A stretch of DNA of 46,465 nucleotides, from assembly GCA_037382465.1 (NCBI GenBank), contig JARRPX010000036.1, positions 43,927-90,391 on the forward strand. The letters run 5' to 3'. Below, piece after piece: positions 34,355 through 42,569 of the stretch. The notes under the pieces were generated by a model. It was given only the letters and a program-made list of their open reading frames with translations, did not search any database and was not told the origin of the DNA. This stretch comes from Anaerolineales bacterium (lineage in GTDB: Bacteria; Chloroflexota; Anaerolineae; Anaerolineales; E44-bin32). The position numbers were made by a program, and so were the translations under genes. Positions within the stretch are counted from its first letter, which is position 1; every line of letters begins with the position of its first letter.

Positions 34355-34483
34355 ATTATCTCCTTTCCATCTTCGCCTTCAGGTCATGAACCCAAACAAG
34401 GGCAGCGATCCAGCGATTTGCTGCTCGCATAGTCAACCTCGTATCGAAAAAACTTCAAATGCACGATCGATACGTTTTATAGA

Positions 34484-34936
34484 TCATTTATCAGCGCCGT
34501 CAAACGCTTTTTTGATCGCTTCAATCTCGAGCTTTGTCATCTTCAAAAACGTGTCCGTGACACGCACCCGTTTCTCTTCATTGGAGTCACAAAGCATTTC
34601 GCCAAGGATGGTTGGCGTGATTTGCCAGGAAAGCCCGTATCTATCCTTCAGCCAGCCACAGGAGCCCTTTTCGCCGCCTTCACTCAACTTCTCCCAAAAG
34701 TAATCGATCTCCTCTTGCGTATCGCAAATCACTTCGAAAGAGATCGACTCGTTGAATTTGAATTGGGGTCCTCCGTTCAGCGCCGTGAGACGCTGCCCAC
34801 TTAATTCAAATTCCACCGTCAACACGCTGCCTGCGGGCTTCCCATGGATTTCATATCCCGCCGAAGTGTATTTCGTAATTCTCACGATGCGCGAATCATC
34901 GAAAATCGAAACGTAGAAGTTGGCGGCATTTGCAGC
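34484..34936 (-). pseudogene. VOC (3-dmu-9/PhnB-like) protein, 3' part without its start
   Basis: The frame with a GTG at 34885 gives 133 residues, but the coding sequence continues upstream through the left arm as 'QAANAANFYVSIFDDSRIV' and then hits a stop (TAA about 34948). 'AGSVLTVEFELSGQRLTALN' and 'KGSCGWLKDRYGLSWQITPT' are hallmark blocks of PF06983, including Asp-Arg-Tyr-Gly. The missing N-terminal strand is found on the opposite strand at 34971. Whether a short protein starts at GTG 34885 is unclear; it would lack the first beta-alpha unit. Confidence 0.75.
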
Positions 34937-35116
34937 CTGGCACGTTTAATATGGCTGCTCGAGGTGGGATATGGGTAAAATCCAGAAGATCGCTCCGTGT
35001 TTGTGGTTCGATTCGCAGGCTGAATATGCCGCCAACTTCTACCTTTCGATTTTCGATGATTCGCGCATCGTGAGAATTACGAAATACACTTCGGCGGGAT
35101 ATGAAATCCATGGGAA
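34839..35116. repeat. 101-bp inverted repeat splitting a VOC gene (arms 34839-34939 and 35016-35116)
   Basis: The two arms are inverted copies of each other, 98 of 101 positions matching; the spacer is 76 bp (34940-35015). Mismatched pairs are 34912/35043, 34930/35025 and 34932/35023, all close to the spacer side and all changing the amino acid in the VOC frame (Val/Leu, Asn/Tyr, Ala/Glu). The spacer holds the ribosome-binding site, the ATG and the first 15 or so codons of the VOC gene, pointing right. Inverting it would join them to the 3' part on the left. Confidence 0.85.
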
Positions 35117-35123
35117 AGTCTGA
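34971..35123 (+). pseudogene. VOC gene 5' fragment pointing away from its 3' part
   Basis: GAGGTGGG lies about 4 bases before ATG 34971. The 50-codon frame begins 'MGKIQKIAPCLWFDSQAEYA' and continues through the right arm, then stops at TGA 35121-35123, just past the arm. 'PCLWFDSQAEYAANFYLSIF' is the classic N-terminus of PF06983 proteins (Trp-Phe-Asp-x-Gln-Ala-Glu), exactly the part missing from the minus-strand copy. The fragment alone cannot fold as a VOC domain. Confidence 0.75.
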
Positions 35124-35555
35124 CTTCGCCGTCTCGCTCGTACGAGGCAATGATGACCCCACTTGGCGATGCGCCAGACTTAACAAGGCTGAATACCGCA
35201 GGTATGGTTCCTTCTCCGAACAAGCGCTTGCCCCTGCCCAGGGTGACGGGGAATATTTTAACCACAATTCATCGACGAGATCGTTCGCCAGGAGCGTCTG
35301 GACGAGGTTGCTGCTCCCATGTACCTGAATGGGAGGTCCGTCTTGATTCTTGAGTTTCGCGATCTCGGATACGATATCCCCGTGGATGTGTACCAACCCC
35401 TCCCAATCGAGATTCATCGGTTCGTGGGATACTACGTACTTCCTGGCCCGGTTTAATACCCTCGCTGCCGGGTCGTCGCTGCTTTTGTGCGGCCAATAGG
35501 AAGCAAAGACGTCGTAGGTCTTTCTACCGAGTAAAAGATCGAACGGCGGACTCAT
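35077..35555 (-). pseudogene. Dihydrofolate reductase family gene, truncated at both ends and frameshifted
   Basis: From ATG 35555: 'PFDLLLGRKTYDVFASYWPH' is the internal Gly-Arg-x-Tyr segment, so the first 40 or so residues with the initial strand are missing. 'IQVHGSSNLVQTLLANDLVD' is the NADPH loop (Gly-Ser-Ser for the usual Gly-Ser). Then the frame breaks at the TTTT run 35256-35259: adding one base joins 'DELWL' to '[20 protein letters not shown]' and '[16 protein letters not shown]' in the next frame. The C-terminus is lost where the right arm of the inverted repeat begins (about 35116). Confidence 0.72.
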
Positions 35556-35646
35556 CTACTCCTAGAATTACCTACTCGAGGTTGGGCAGCCGCTTTCCGT
35601 TCCAAGATGCGAATATCAATCATTGTAAGTCACCGGCCGGCTGTAA

Positions 35647-36324
35647 TCAAACACCTTTATGGCGATAACGTTGACCCGATAAAAGTGGTGAAATTCCAGC
35701 CATCATCACATTGAAGATCGCATGTGTGAAAATGCAGCTTTCCGTGCCCTGTTGCTTATAGAGCCAACCCAGGACCAAGCCAAATGGAAATACCTGCACG
35801 AGTTTCACCCAGTTTGGTTCCAATACTCCCGTGTGCCCAAAGGTCCAAAGAATTGTAGTTAAGAAAATTGCGATCCAATACTTCTCTTTGCGCCAGTTGA
35901 ATATTTTGGCTAAGAAATTTTGAATTACAAGACGGAATACGATTTCTTCGGCGAATGCATACTCCAACACAACAAGCAGACCAACTATCACTTGTGTGTT
36001 GTTTGTAACAGGCACATCTCCACCTAACTTCTGTTGAACGATGTCAGAAATCTCCGGTGATGCAAGGGAAAATAAAATAATTGAATACACGACTGCGCTG
36101 ATTGCTGCGGCGATACTGAGCGCAATATATCTCGCGCTATCGATTTTTGGCGGGTCGGGCAGTTGCGGGATATCAGTGGTTTGAATTGATGCATCACTAT
36201 TCTCAAATCTCATCGAGGAGAGAGTCCCATCGTTGGCATGCAATTGCCCTGCCTCATATGATTGCGATATATCCCCATTTTTACCATCTGTTTCTACAAC
36301 AGTTTCGGTTTCAGGTCCCTTCAC
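35647..36324 (-). CDS. CPBP family intramembrane metalloprotease
   Basis: 225 residues from GTG 36324; ATG 36213 is an alternative that removes the polar 37-residue N-terminus. 'EEIVFR' (126-131) is motif 1 with the catalytic Glu pair and Arg, His164 in 'TFGHTG' motif 2, and His201 plus Asn205 in 'HAIFN' motif 3, as in CAAX-protease/self-immunity (Abi) proteins. Membrane segments are at about 66-88, 111-126, 149-162, 175-190 and 200-215. Possible roles are processing of membrane peptides or bacteriocin immunity; the substrate is unknown. It follows the small membrane gene at 36336 directly. Confidence 0.82.
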   Translation of the reverse strand: MKGPETETVVETDGKNGDISQSYEAGQLHANDGTLSSMRFENSDASIQTTDIPQLPDPPKIDSARYIALSIAAAISAVVYSIILFSLASPEISDIVQQKLGGDVPVTNNTQVIVGLLVVLEYAFAEEIVFRLVIQNFLAKIFNWRKEKYWIAIFLTTILWTFGHTGVLEPNWVKLVQVFPFGLVLGWLYKQQGTESCIFTHAIFNVMMAGISPLLSGQRYRHKGV

Positions 36325-36335
36325 CGATGGTTGGA

Positions 36336-36639
36336 TTAGGGAAAGCTATGGTACCCAAGCAGAGTGGACATATGGATGCCCACAATCGTATACGCCATCA
36401 TTCGAATTAATGCGAATCCATCCCCGATGATCAGGGCAATCAGCAGCACCGGCGGCCATGATTCGAGCCCGACTAAAAGGACCGTAAAAAACCTCAAATG
36501 CGATCAGAATGAGCCCTGCCAGAACTCCGGATTTTTTATAGCCACGTACTTGCTTGTGGGATCTGAACCAGGCAATCAAGAAGGCGATGAAAAGGATCAG
36601 CATCGCTAGAATGTAAACGATCCCAATAATTTGAGTCAT
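36336..36639 (-). pseudogene. Small three-helix membrane protein, frameshifted at a T6 run
   Basis: ATG 36639 is preceded by GAGGAG. The first frame gives two membrane helices ('IIGIVYILAMLILFIAFLIA' and 'GVLAGLILIAFEVFY'). After the A6 run at 36486-36491 (T6 on the coding strand) it turns polar. Removing one T gives 'TVLLVGLESWPPVLLIALII', 'LIRMMAYTIVGIHMSTLLG' and a stop at 36338-36336, a continuous hydrophobic protein of about 100 residues. This strongly suggests the gene is intact in one-base-shorter form, 11 bases before the CPBP start. Confidence 0.65.
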
Positions 36640-37098
36640 CCGCTTCTCCTCTATCGAAATATAGATGATCTTTGTTATCCACGGCTGTTCAGCGGATAGA
36701 CTTGCTGGATAGCTGAGCTTAACGAGCTTACATAATCATAGTGACATGAAAATCAGAAAATCGCCAACATTACAGGGAAAATTCCAGAGGTTTTTCCTGC
36801 CAGCATACACCACTCAGCTCCGCTTACAATCACGTGCAGGGTAAAACCGCACGAGGTGCGTAGGAGTTGAGATTGGATCCTGTCAATGCGCTCGTGCGGC
36901 TGGTTATGCTGTTTTATCTACTGCTTTACGATTTCCTTCCTCGAGAATGATCCGTCGTATCATCAACAACGATCAAGATTGTGCCCAAAATCGTTATAGC
37001 CATTTTGCACGATGGCCGAACCGTGCTGTGTAGGAATTGAAAATTCCGGTTTTCTACCGAGTACCGGCGTGTCAGCACACTGCCCAACGAGCTGTATT
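36640..37098. other. Intergenic region with a 9-bp inverted repeat
   Basis: 459 bases without a clear gene. CCGCACGAG at about 36848-36856 is repeated inverted as CTCGTGCGG at about 36891-36899. A possible plus-strand 25-codon frame starts at TTG near 36873 with AGGAG 6 bases upstream and reads 'DPVNALVRLVMLFYLLLYDF', mainly hydrophobic. It is too short to support as a gene. Confidence 0.35.
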
Positions 37099-37590
37099 TT
37101 ATAGCTCAGACAACAGCTTGATCCGGTTCCGCAAGACTGCCAAGAATAAGAGACCCCCTATTCCGAACAATGCGTCCACCAGTCTCCAAAACAAGGGAAT
37201 ACCTCGAATGGCCCCGAAAACAATCGCAAATGGCAATACCGCAATACATGCAGCAATACCATACTCCACAACCCACTCAAGTCGTAAAGGATCTCGAATG
37301 GCCATAAGAAAGGGAATGGAAATTATGAAGTGACCGAATGCAAGCCAATCGTAACCGTAGGCAAGAAAGGGGTAAGACGTGTAGGTTGCTTCGACCGAGA
37401 GATAAACGGATATCAGCCATTCGGCCATTGATGGCCAAAGTCTATCGAGAATCGAGCCCGGGGAGAATAATGGATACAAAAGCTGCAAGCCCTCTCGGGC
37501 AAAGATCGCCGTAAGACCACTGCCGATGAGAGCTATCGAGAATAAGCCGAAAATAACCCTTGTTTGTGTTAGAGCCCTTGTTTTTGTCAT
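37099..37590 (-). CDS. Conserved multi-pass membrane protein
   Basis: 163 residues from ATG 37590 (a TTG eight codons earlier is less likely). Hydrophobic segments lie at about 11-30, 56-70, 80-97, 112-130 and 136-155. Conserved-looking motifs are 'YPFLAYGYDWLAFGHFIISI' and 'GAIRGIPLFWRLVDALFGIG', seen in membrane proteins of unknown function from several phyla. No role is assigned. Confidence 0.68.
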   Translation of the reverse strand: MTKTRALTQTRVIFGLFSIALIGSGLTAIFAREGLQLLYPLFSPGSILDRLWPSMAEWLISVYLSVEATYTSYPFLAYGYDWLAFGHFIISIPFLMAIRDPLRLEWVVEYGIAACIAVLPFAIVFGAIRGIPLFWRLVDALFGIGGLLFLAVLRNRIKLLSEL

Positions 37591-37750
37591 GGCATTAAAA
37601 TAGATAAAATCCAATACCAGAACCTATCAGAGAGCTATCACAAGCTATCAATCGGATGGCCGACCGCTGAATGCTGCACACTTTGCATCACGAGGATCTG
37701 GTTGGTTAAGATCACCTTCGATTCGTTTAATTTGATCGAGTCGGCAAGCT

Positions 37751-38158
37751 TCACGGGGATGGCTGTGCCAACGGCTGGAATAAATCCCAGAGATTCCCAT
37801 ATAAGTCTTCGAACACCGCCACCGTTCCGTACGGCGCCTCCTTCGGCTCGCGGACGAAGCGTATACCGGAGGAAAGCATCTCAGTGTAATCCCGCCAGAA
37901 GTCATCGGTTGAAAGAAAAAGAAAAACCCGTCCACCGGTCTGATTTCCTATCGCCGCGGATTGCGAGGGGACGGACGCGCGCGCCAACAGCAGTGTAGTT
38001 CCACCCGTTCCCGGAGGAGCGACAACCACCCAGCGTTTGTCTTGCTCGGGCTGGTAGGTATCTTCGACCAGCGTGAAATGAAGCTTTTCACAAAAAAACG
38101 CGACGGCCTCATCGTAGTCCCTGACGACCAACGCGACATGAGCTATAACCTGTTGCAT
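37751..38158 (-). CDS. VOC family protein (glyoxalase/dioxygenase-like)
   Basis: 135 residues from ATG 38158 with GAGGCGG upstream. 'VIAHVALVVRDYDEAVAFFC' (4-23) is the opening strand-helix, His7 the first metal-ligand position. 'KRWVVVAPPGTGGTTLLLAR' is the middle, and 'AVFEDLYGNLWDLFQP' the last strand with Glu ligand. The pattern matches the many YaeR/glyoxalase-like proteins that act on small carbonyls or antibiotics; substrate unknown. Confidence 0.87.
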   Translation of the reverse strand: MQQVIAHVALVVRDYDEAVAFFCEKLHFTLVEDTYQPEQDKRWVVVAPPGTGGTTLLLARASVPSQSAAIGNQTGGRVFLFLSTDDFWRDYTEMLSSGIRFVREPKEAPYGTVAVFEDLYGNLWDLFQPLAQPSP

Positions 38159-38228
38159 GGCAACCGCCTCCTCGGGTTCACGGCATCCTGCAGTGTATCT
38201 CACGCCCGGACCGAAACCATGATATCTC

Positions 38229-38426
38229 TCAACCGGTGTTTTCTTCTCGCGAGCGATTGAATTCACGGATACTTAACTGCTGTCTGAGTATCACAACCAA
38301 CAGCATAACAGTAAATGACGGCCACAGAATCAAGAAGATCCATACATTGATTTCTTGGTACGTTATCCCGAGAAGATTTGACAGATAGACCAAAAAGTCG
38401 ACGCACCAGTTAAATATCGTATTCAC
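38229..38426 (-). CDS. Small membrane protein of unknown function
   Basis: 65 residues, starting at GTG 38426 with AAGGTGA 7-8 bases upstream. One or two hydrophobic helices ('WCVDFLVYLSNLLGI' and 'INVWIFLILWPSFTVMLLVV') are followed by a basic tail. The composition is natural, with no homologue recognised. It lies 70 bases upstream of the VOC gene on the same strand. Confidence 0.5.
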   Translation of the reverse strand: MNTIFNWCVDFLVYLSNLLGITYQEINVWIFLILWPSFTVMLLVVILRQQLSIREFNRSREENTG

Positions 38427-38804
38427 TGAAATTCACCTTGACGGATGAAACCAATATAGGCGATTGCATACACGCAATCAAGCACTCAGATTCTATGAAA
38501 AGCCGGAGACAGAAAATATATCGAAATGCGATCGACAGCGTGTGCCTCGGAAGACCTGCCTCGCCATAGCGGCTTTCGCAGATCCACTGTTTTTCGCAGT
38601 CGAAGTTCCTGCACTTCGGGGAAACGGGATCATGGCGCTCTTTCAGGGAGTGATCCACCCGCAACCTCGGGCTTGCATGAACGTCACGCAACCCCGGACG
38701 AAGTTCGGATGTGTTCGATTGGATTCCACAGGTACGGCTCAGGATGTATCCATTGGAAAGACTCGAGCGGAAGATTTATCCTGCCCGAAACAAATCACGG
38801 ATCG
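38427..38804. other. Intergenic region, nothing recognised
   Basis: 378 bases between the small membrane gene and the end of the SDR gene. Short frames on both strands lack ribosome-binding sites and family features. No hairpin terminator or promoter consensus stands out. Confidence 0.4.
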
Positions 38805-39539
38805 CTAGGTCAGCGATTCCTTCATCGTTCGCATACGTACTTCGATGATGCGCGATTGTGGTGATTGCGTGCAGGCCAATAAAATCACGCCGGCCACATC
38901 TTCAGGCTCGAGCATCCCGGACTCTGCAACCCCATCTTCCGTGCGCCCTTTACCCAGCGCGAATTCGGTCTTGACGCCGCCCGGACAAATCGCTCCGACT
39001 TTGATGCCGAATGGACGCAGCTCATTATCCAACGCCTGGGCGAATCCCACCTGGGCGAATTTGGTTGCACAGTACACCGCTTCCCCACCAAACCCGTAAA
39101 CACCCGCCATCGAGGAGACCACCAAAATTATCCCCGCCCCGCGTTCGACCATTACGGGCACGGCGTGCCGCGTGAACAGAAATGTTGAACGCATGTTCGT
39201 GTCCATCATTTCATCATATTCATCTGCACTCGTATCGACCAGATTCTTGTAATTCCCAACCCCCACGTTGTTGATCAATATATCCAGGGAATCAAATTCT
39301 TCCAAAGCCGTCGCGACGGCTTGTTTTGCACATTTTTCATCTCTGGCGTCTCCGACGACGACCACCGCCCTGCCGCCCAATTCTCCTACTTTGGAAGCCA
39401 AATCCTCCAATCGATCCTTGCGGCGTGCGGAGAGCACCAGACTGGCGCCTTCGCCTGCCAGTGCAATTGCGCTCGCTCTTCCAATACCGGCACTTGCGCC
39501 CGTAATAATCGCCACTTTTCCCGATAACTTGTTGGTCAT
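38805..39539 (-). CDS. Short-chain dehydrogenase/reductase (classical SDR)
   Basis: 244 residues; GGAGG precedes ATG 39539. TGASAGIG (13-20) binds the cofactor, 'SARRKDRLEDL' (37-47) suggests NADP(H), 'INNVGVG' (89-95) and Asn115 follow, and the catalytic residues are Ser142/143, Tyr156 and Lys160 in 'YCATK'. 'CPGGVKTEF' ends the substrate loop. Length is classical. The best guess is an oxidoreductase for a hydroxy/keto compound; no specificity can be inferred. Confidence 0.9.
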   Translation of the reverse strand: MTNKLSGKVAIITGASAGIGRASAIALAGEGASLVLSARRKDRLEDLASKVGELGGRAVVVVGDARDEKCAKQAVATALEEFDSLDILINNVGVGNYKNLVDTSADEYDEMMDTNMRSTFLFTRHAVPVMVERGAGIILVVSSMAGVYGFGGEAVYCATKFAQVGFAQALDNELRPFGIKVGAICPGGVKTEFALGKGRTEDGVAESGMLEPEDVAGVILLACTQSPQSRIIEVRMRTMKESLT

Positions 39540-39763
39540 TTCATCCTCCTTTTAACCTGTATGTCTCGTATCCATCACACTGCGTTAAGCTGCTTGTGCC
39601 AGACAACTTCCGGATCCTTGCTTGCCGTTTATTCTGAATTCTGGCGAATCTCCAATGATCAGCAGGGCAGCCAAAAGTTACAATTACTGCGAAGTGAGAG
39701 ATTCGACATGCGGGCCACGTTTCGCAGACTCAGTTTACATCGGCTCTTTGCGGAAGCCAGGGA

Positions 39764-40081
39764 TCAGATTTGGAATTCCTCACGCAGTTCGTAGTGCTTC
39801 GATCGCTCATCGAACCGCGCCAACAATGCCCGGGCTTTCGGCGGCACAACGGCGACCCTAAAATCATCGCCCGCAAATTCACGCACCGCATCGAGCGAAT
39901 CGAACCTCATTAATGTAATGAATTCAACCTCGTCAGGACTGTTACGCCTGAGAAGCTGGATTCCGCGATACCCTGCGATATCACGATTCCTGATCCCGAC
40001 GAAGATTTCCTCCTTCAGTAGCTCTTCGTAAGCTTCAGCGTTCTGCGCCGTCGTCCAGCCGTGCCAAATACGTATAATCAT
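39764..40081 (-). CDS. Antibiotic biosynthesis monooxygenase (ABM)-like protein
   Basis: 105 residues from ATG 40081. 'IIRIWHGWTTAQNAEAYEEL' (2-21) is the first strand and helix, 'RGIQLLRRNSPDEVEFITLM' the middle strands and 'REFAGDDFRVAVVPPKARAL' the last helix, a dimeric ferredoxin-like ABM fold. Some members degrade heme or oxidise quinols; many have unknown roles. The stop is 173 bases after the Gfo/Idh/MocA-like stop region, so not clearly one operon. Confidence 0.72.
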   Translation of the reverse strand: MIIRIWHGWTTAQNAEAYEELLKEEIFVGIRNRDIAGYRGIQLLRRNSPDEVEFITLMRFDSLDAVREFAGDDFRVAVVPPKARALLARFDERSKHYELREEFQI

Positions 40082-40254
40082 ACCTGCACCTCGGAAAATA
40101 AGATGGTTATCTGGCCACGCAACGGCCATAATTTATCGCAAATCCTTGTGTGTCTTCAAATGGCAGCCCGCCTTCAGTACCTATCCGCTACCAGACTGCC
40201 AGACATGCACTGCACGGGAACGGAACGCTGCTGGATTTTCTTTTCTTCATCCGA

Positions 40255-41430
40255 TCAGCAGGCAACCCACTTGCCGTTTTCTTGGCTGGATGCGATCACG
40301 CTGTATACAAAACGCACGCCCAGCAAACCATCCAGAGAATTCGGGAAATACAAAGCCAGCGGATCCGCGCTCGTGCCTGATCTACGTGCAGCGATGGCTT
40401 CAGCCGCATCGGAATAAACGTTTGCAAACCCTTCGATGAAACCTTCTGGGTGACCGGCAACGATGCGGCAGGAGCGAGCAGTCAGAGGCAATGTGCCTGG
40501 CCCATTCGGTGTCCGGTTTTGAGACGGCCCATGAAGCGGTTTGAACGTCAGCGCCTGGGGAAATTCCTGCATCCATTCCAGACTGCCTTGGGTACCGGAG
40601 ATCCGCACCCGAAGGCAATTTTCCACACCTGCAGCAGCTTGCGTGACCCAGAAGTTCCCTCGAGCGCCGTTATCGAAGCGCAGTAATGCGCCGGCGTAAT
40701 CATGCACCAAACGGCCGGGCACGATGCTGCCCACCTCTGCAGCCACCTCGGCAATTTCGAGACCGGTGATGAAGCGCACCAGGTTGTGAGCATGTGTGCC
40801 AATGTCCCCCATCACCAGGGAAGGGCCGCCCTTAACAGGATCGTATCGCCAGGGGAGTTCGCCTCGAGAGGGGTCGGGATCGTTTTCATCGGCCTTGCCG
40901 CCTTGAACATACTCCACTTGCACCAAACGGATTGTGCCAACCTGACCATCCATGACCATTGCTTTGGCCTGGCGCACCATGGGGTAGCCCGTGTAATTGT
41001 GCGTCAAACAGAAAATCAGACCACTCTCTTCCACTTTCCGATGCAATTTCTCTGCATTTTCCAGGGTGTTGGTCATCGGCTTGTCGCAAATGAGATCAAA
41101 ACCGCGTTCCAATGCAGCGACGGAATACTCATAATGGCTGTCATTGGGCGTCATGATCGCGATTACGTCTGCGCCGTCCTCGCGGGCAGCTTCGGCGTCC
41201 AACATTTCCTCCACGTTGACATAGGCGCGTTCAGGAATCAGTCCAATTTCCAGGCCCGACTTTTTCGCCCGCTCGGGATTCGATGACAGTACACCGGCGA
41301 CGATCTCGTAACGGTCGTCGAGCCGGGCCGCACGACGGTGCGTCGCGCCGATGAAGGAGCCGGCGCCTCCGCCGATCACAGCCAGACGTAACCGACGGCC
41401 GAGGATCGAAAATACAGGATTGGATGACAT
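40255..41430 (-). CDS. Gfo/Idh/MocA family oxidoreductase
   Basis: 391 residues. 'AVIGGGAGSFIG' (17-28) is the NAD(P) Rossmann loop; 'CDKPMT' with Lys117 (115-120) is the conserved catalytic E/C-K-P motif. 'MGDIGTHAHNLVRFITGLEI' (about 208-227) has the His/Asp pair of the second domain. Members act on sugars, inositols and related polyols. Length is at the large end of the family. The start codon directly follows the stop codon of the upstream UPF0303 gene (no gap), so the two form one operon and may be translationally coupled. Confidence 0.88.
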   Translation of the reverse strand: MSSNPVFSILGRRLRLAVIGGGAGSFIGATHRRAARLDDRYEIVAGVLSSNPERAKKSGLEIGLIPERAYVNVEEMLDAEAAREDGADVIAIMTPNDSHYEYSVAALERGFDLICDKPMTNTLENAEKLHRKVEESGLIFCLTHNYTGYPMVRQAKAMVMDGQVGTIRLVQVEYVQGGKADENDPDPSRGELPWRYDPVKGGPSLVMGDIGTHAHNLVRFITGLEIAEVAAEVGSIVPGRLVHDYAGALLRFDNGARGNFWVTQAAAGVENCLRVRISGTQGSLEWMQEFPQALTFKPLHGPSQNRTPNGPGTLPLTARSCRIVAGHPEGFIEGFANVYSDAAEAIAARRSGTSADPLALYFPNSLDGLLGVRFVYSVIASSQENGKWVAC

Positions 41431-41895
41431 CTACCTCGCCTCCAAATGGTGGGTTATCGCCCGGACGACAGCGCTGTGGTCGTCTTCCTGGGCCAGACCC
41501 GAAACCGTGATCGTGCCCACAGCGCCGGTTCCTCTAATAATGATGGGGAAGCAGCCTCCGTGAGGGGCATATTCATTCTCGGGGATTAAGAACATCTCCT
41601 CGATACTTTTTCCTTCGTGCTTCAATAATTGGCCGATGTAAAAAGAACTGTGCCCAAAGCGGTTCACCAGCCGGACTTTTCGCTCGATCCATTCGTCGTT
41701 ATCGACGCTTGTCCCGGGGCGGCTTGCGTGGAAAAGCTGCTGATCACCGCGGCGGATGTCGATTGTTATAGGAAGTTCGTTTTGGATCGCATGCTCGACC
41801 AGCCAGCAGCCAATTTCCCAGGCGGTATCCTCGTTGAAGTTTGTGAATTGAAGCTGCTTCTCTTCGTCAAGCAATTTGCCGAGGATTTCATCCAT
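41431..41895 (-). CDS. UPF0303/heme-degrading-domain-like protein
   Basis: 154 residues. 'EKQLQFTNFNEDTAWEIGCW' (12-31), 'PITIDIRRGDQQLFHASRPG' (42-61), 'VRLVNRFGHSSFYIGQLLKH' and 'APHGGCFPIIIRG' are the blocks of UPF0303, a GlcG/HbpS/DUF336 relative. Relatives bind heme or act in glycolate and polyol use. The gene is cotranscribed with the Gfo/Idh/MocA-like oxidoreductase (0-base gap), which suggests a shared pathway in sugar or polyol metabolism. Confidence 0.85.
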   Translation of the reverse strand: MDEILGKLLDEEKQLQFTNFNEDTAWEIGCWLVEHAIQNELPITIDIRRGDQQLFHASRPGTSVDNDEWIERKVRLVNRFGHSSFYIGQLLKHEGKSIEEMFLIPENEYAPHGGCFPIIIRGTGAVGTITVSGLAQEDDHSAVVRAITHHLEAR

Positions 41896-42200
41896 GTGGT
41901 TTCCTGCCTTCCAATTATCGTTCTATCCATAAATAATACTCTTTATTCTTCATGGTTCCAGCCGGTTTGGAACTCACCTGTGTCCTTCAAAGGACGTCGA
42001 TCCTGATTGGGTTCAGCATGCGGGCCGTCCTCGTCTCAAAGCATACACCTAACGCAGGTAAATCGAGTCGAGTTCCGAGGGCGATAACCTGAAGATCCTC
42101 GATGCAATTCAAACTGAACTCTGTTTATAGACTCCGTCACGTGTTGAGCGTCCTAAAATTACCCATAGCATACTGCGTTTTCGCGGAGTCTTCTCGTGGT
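41896..42200. other. Intergenic region, nothing recognised
   Basis: 305 bases upstream of the UPF0303 gene. No open frame with ribosome-binding site and no strong hairpin. Promoter elements for the UPF0303 operon presumably lie in the left half, but no consensus match stands out. Confidence 0.35.
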
Positions 42201-42569
42201 TCATTTTATCAACCACTGAATTGCGGCTTCTTGATCATCGAAGATTCGGAAAGAAAAGCCGTAATTTAGGCAGACGGCATTAAGAAAACTAAAGTGTTCT
42301 CTGTGAGCTGGTAGAACCACCTCGGCTATCTTAATCTTGGAGGGAATACCTATTTTGTTTAATTTCTGTGGGCGGTAATATATTTCGACTGAACTACCCG
42401 AAACGGAGTCAATCGCGCTATGATCTACCAGGCATCGACTGGCATTATATTCAGCCATTGTCTTGGAGATGCTTTTTACCATCTCTAAGGAACTTTTTTC
42501 ATCCGCGACACCACTCGTTCGGATAACGACAATTTGCTGATCCGGTAAAAATGATATCGTCCATTCCAT
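42201..42569 (-). CDS. STAS/SpoIIAA-like protein
   Basis: 122 residues from ATG 42569, with AGGAG 7 bases upstream. 'WTISFLPDQQIVVIRTSGVA' begins the fold, 'YNASRCLVDHSAIDSVSGSS' (about 41-60) is the strand-loop that in STAS proteins carries the phosphorylated Ser, and 'GFSFRIFDDQEAAIQWLIK' is the C-terminal 'F.d...A..WL' helix of SpoIIAA-like proteins. The fold is probable; an anti-anti-sigma role is not supported by context. Confidence 0.68.
   Translation of the reverse strand: MEWTISFLPDQQIVVIRTSGVADEKSSLEMVKSISKTMAEYNASRCLVDHSAIDSVSGSSVEIYYRPQKLNKIGIPSKIKIAEVVLPAHREHFSFLNAVCLNYGFSFRIFDDQEAAIQWLIK

Noticed and set aside
36840-36900. Group II intron start (GTGCG)
   Set aside because: Only a GTGCG pentamer; no domain V hairpin or reverse transcriptase nearby.
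12465-39539. Integron cassette array
   Set aside because: The many small same-strand genes of varied function suggested it, but gaps such as 37 bases at 22304-22340 are too short for attC sites, no repeated attC-like element was found and no integrase is in the window.
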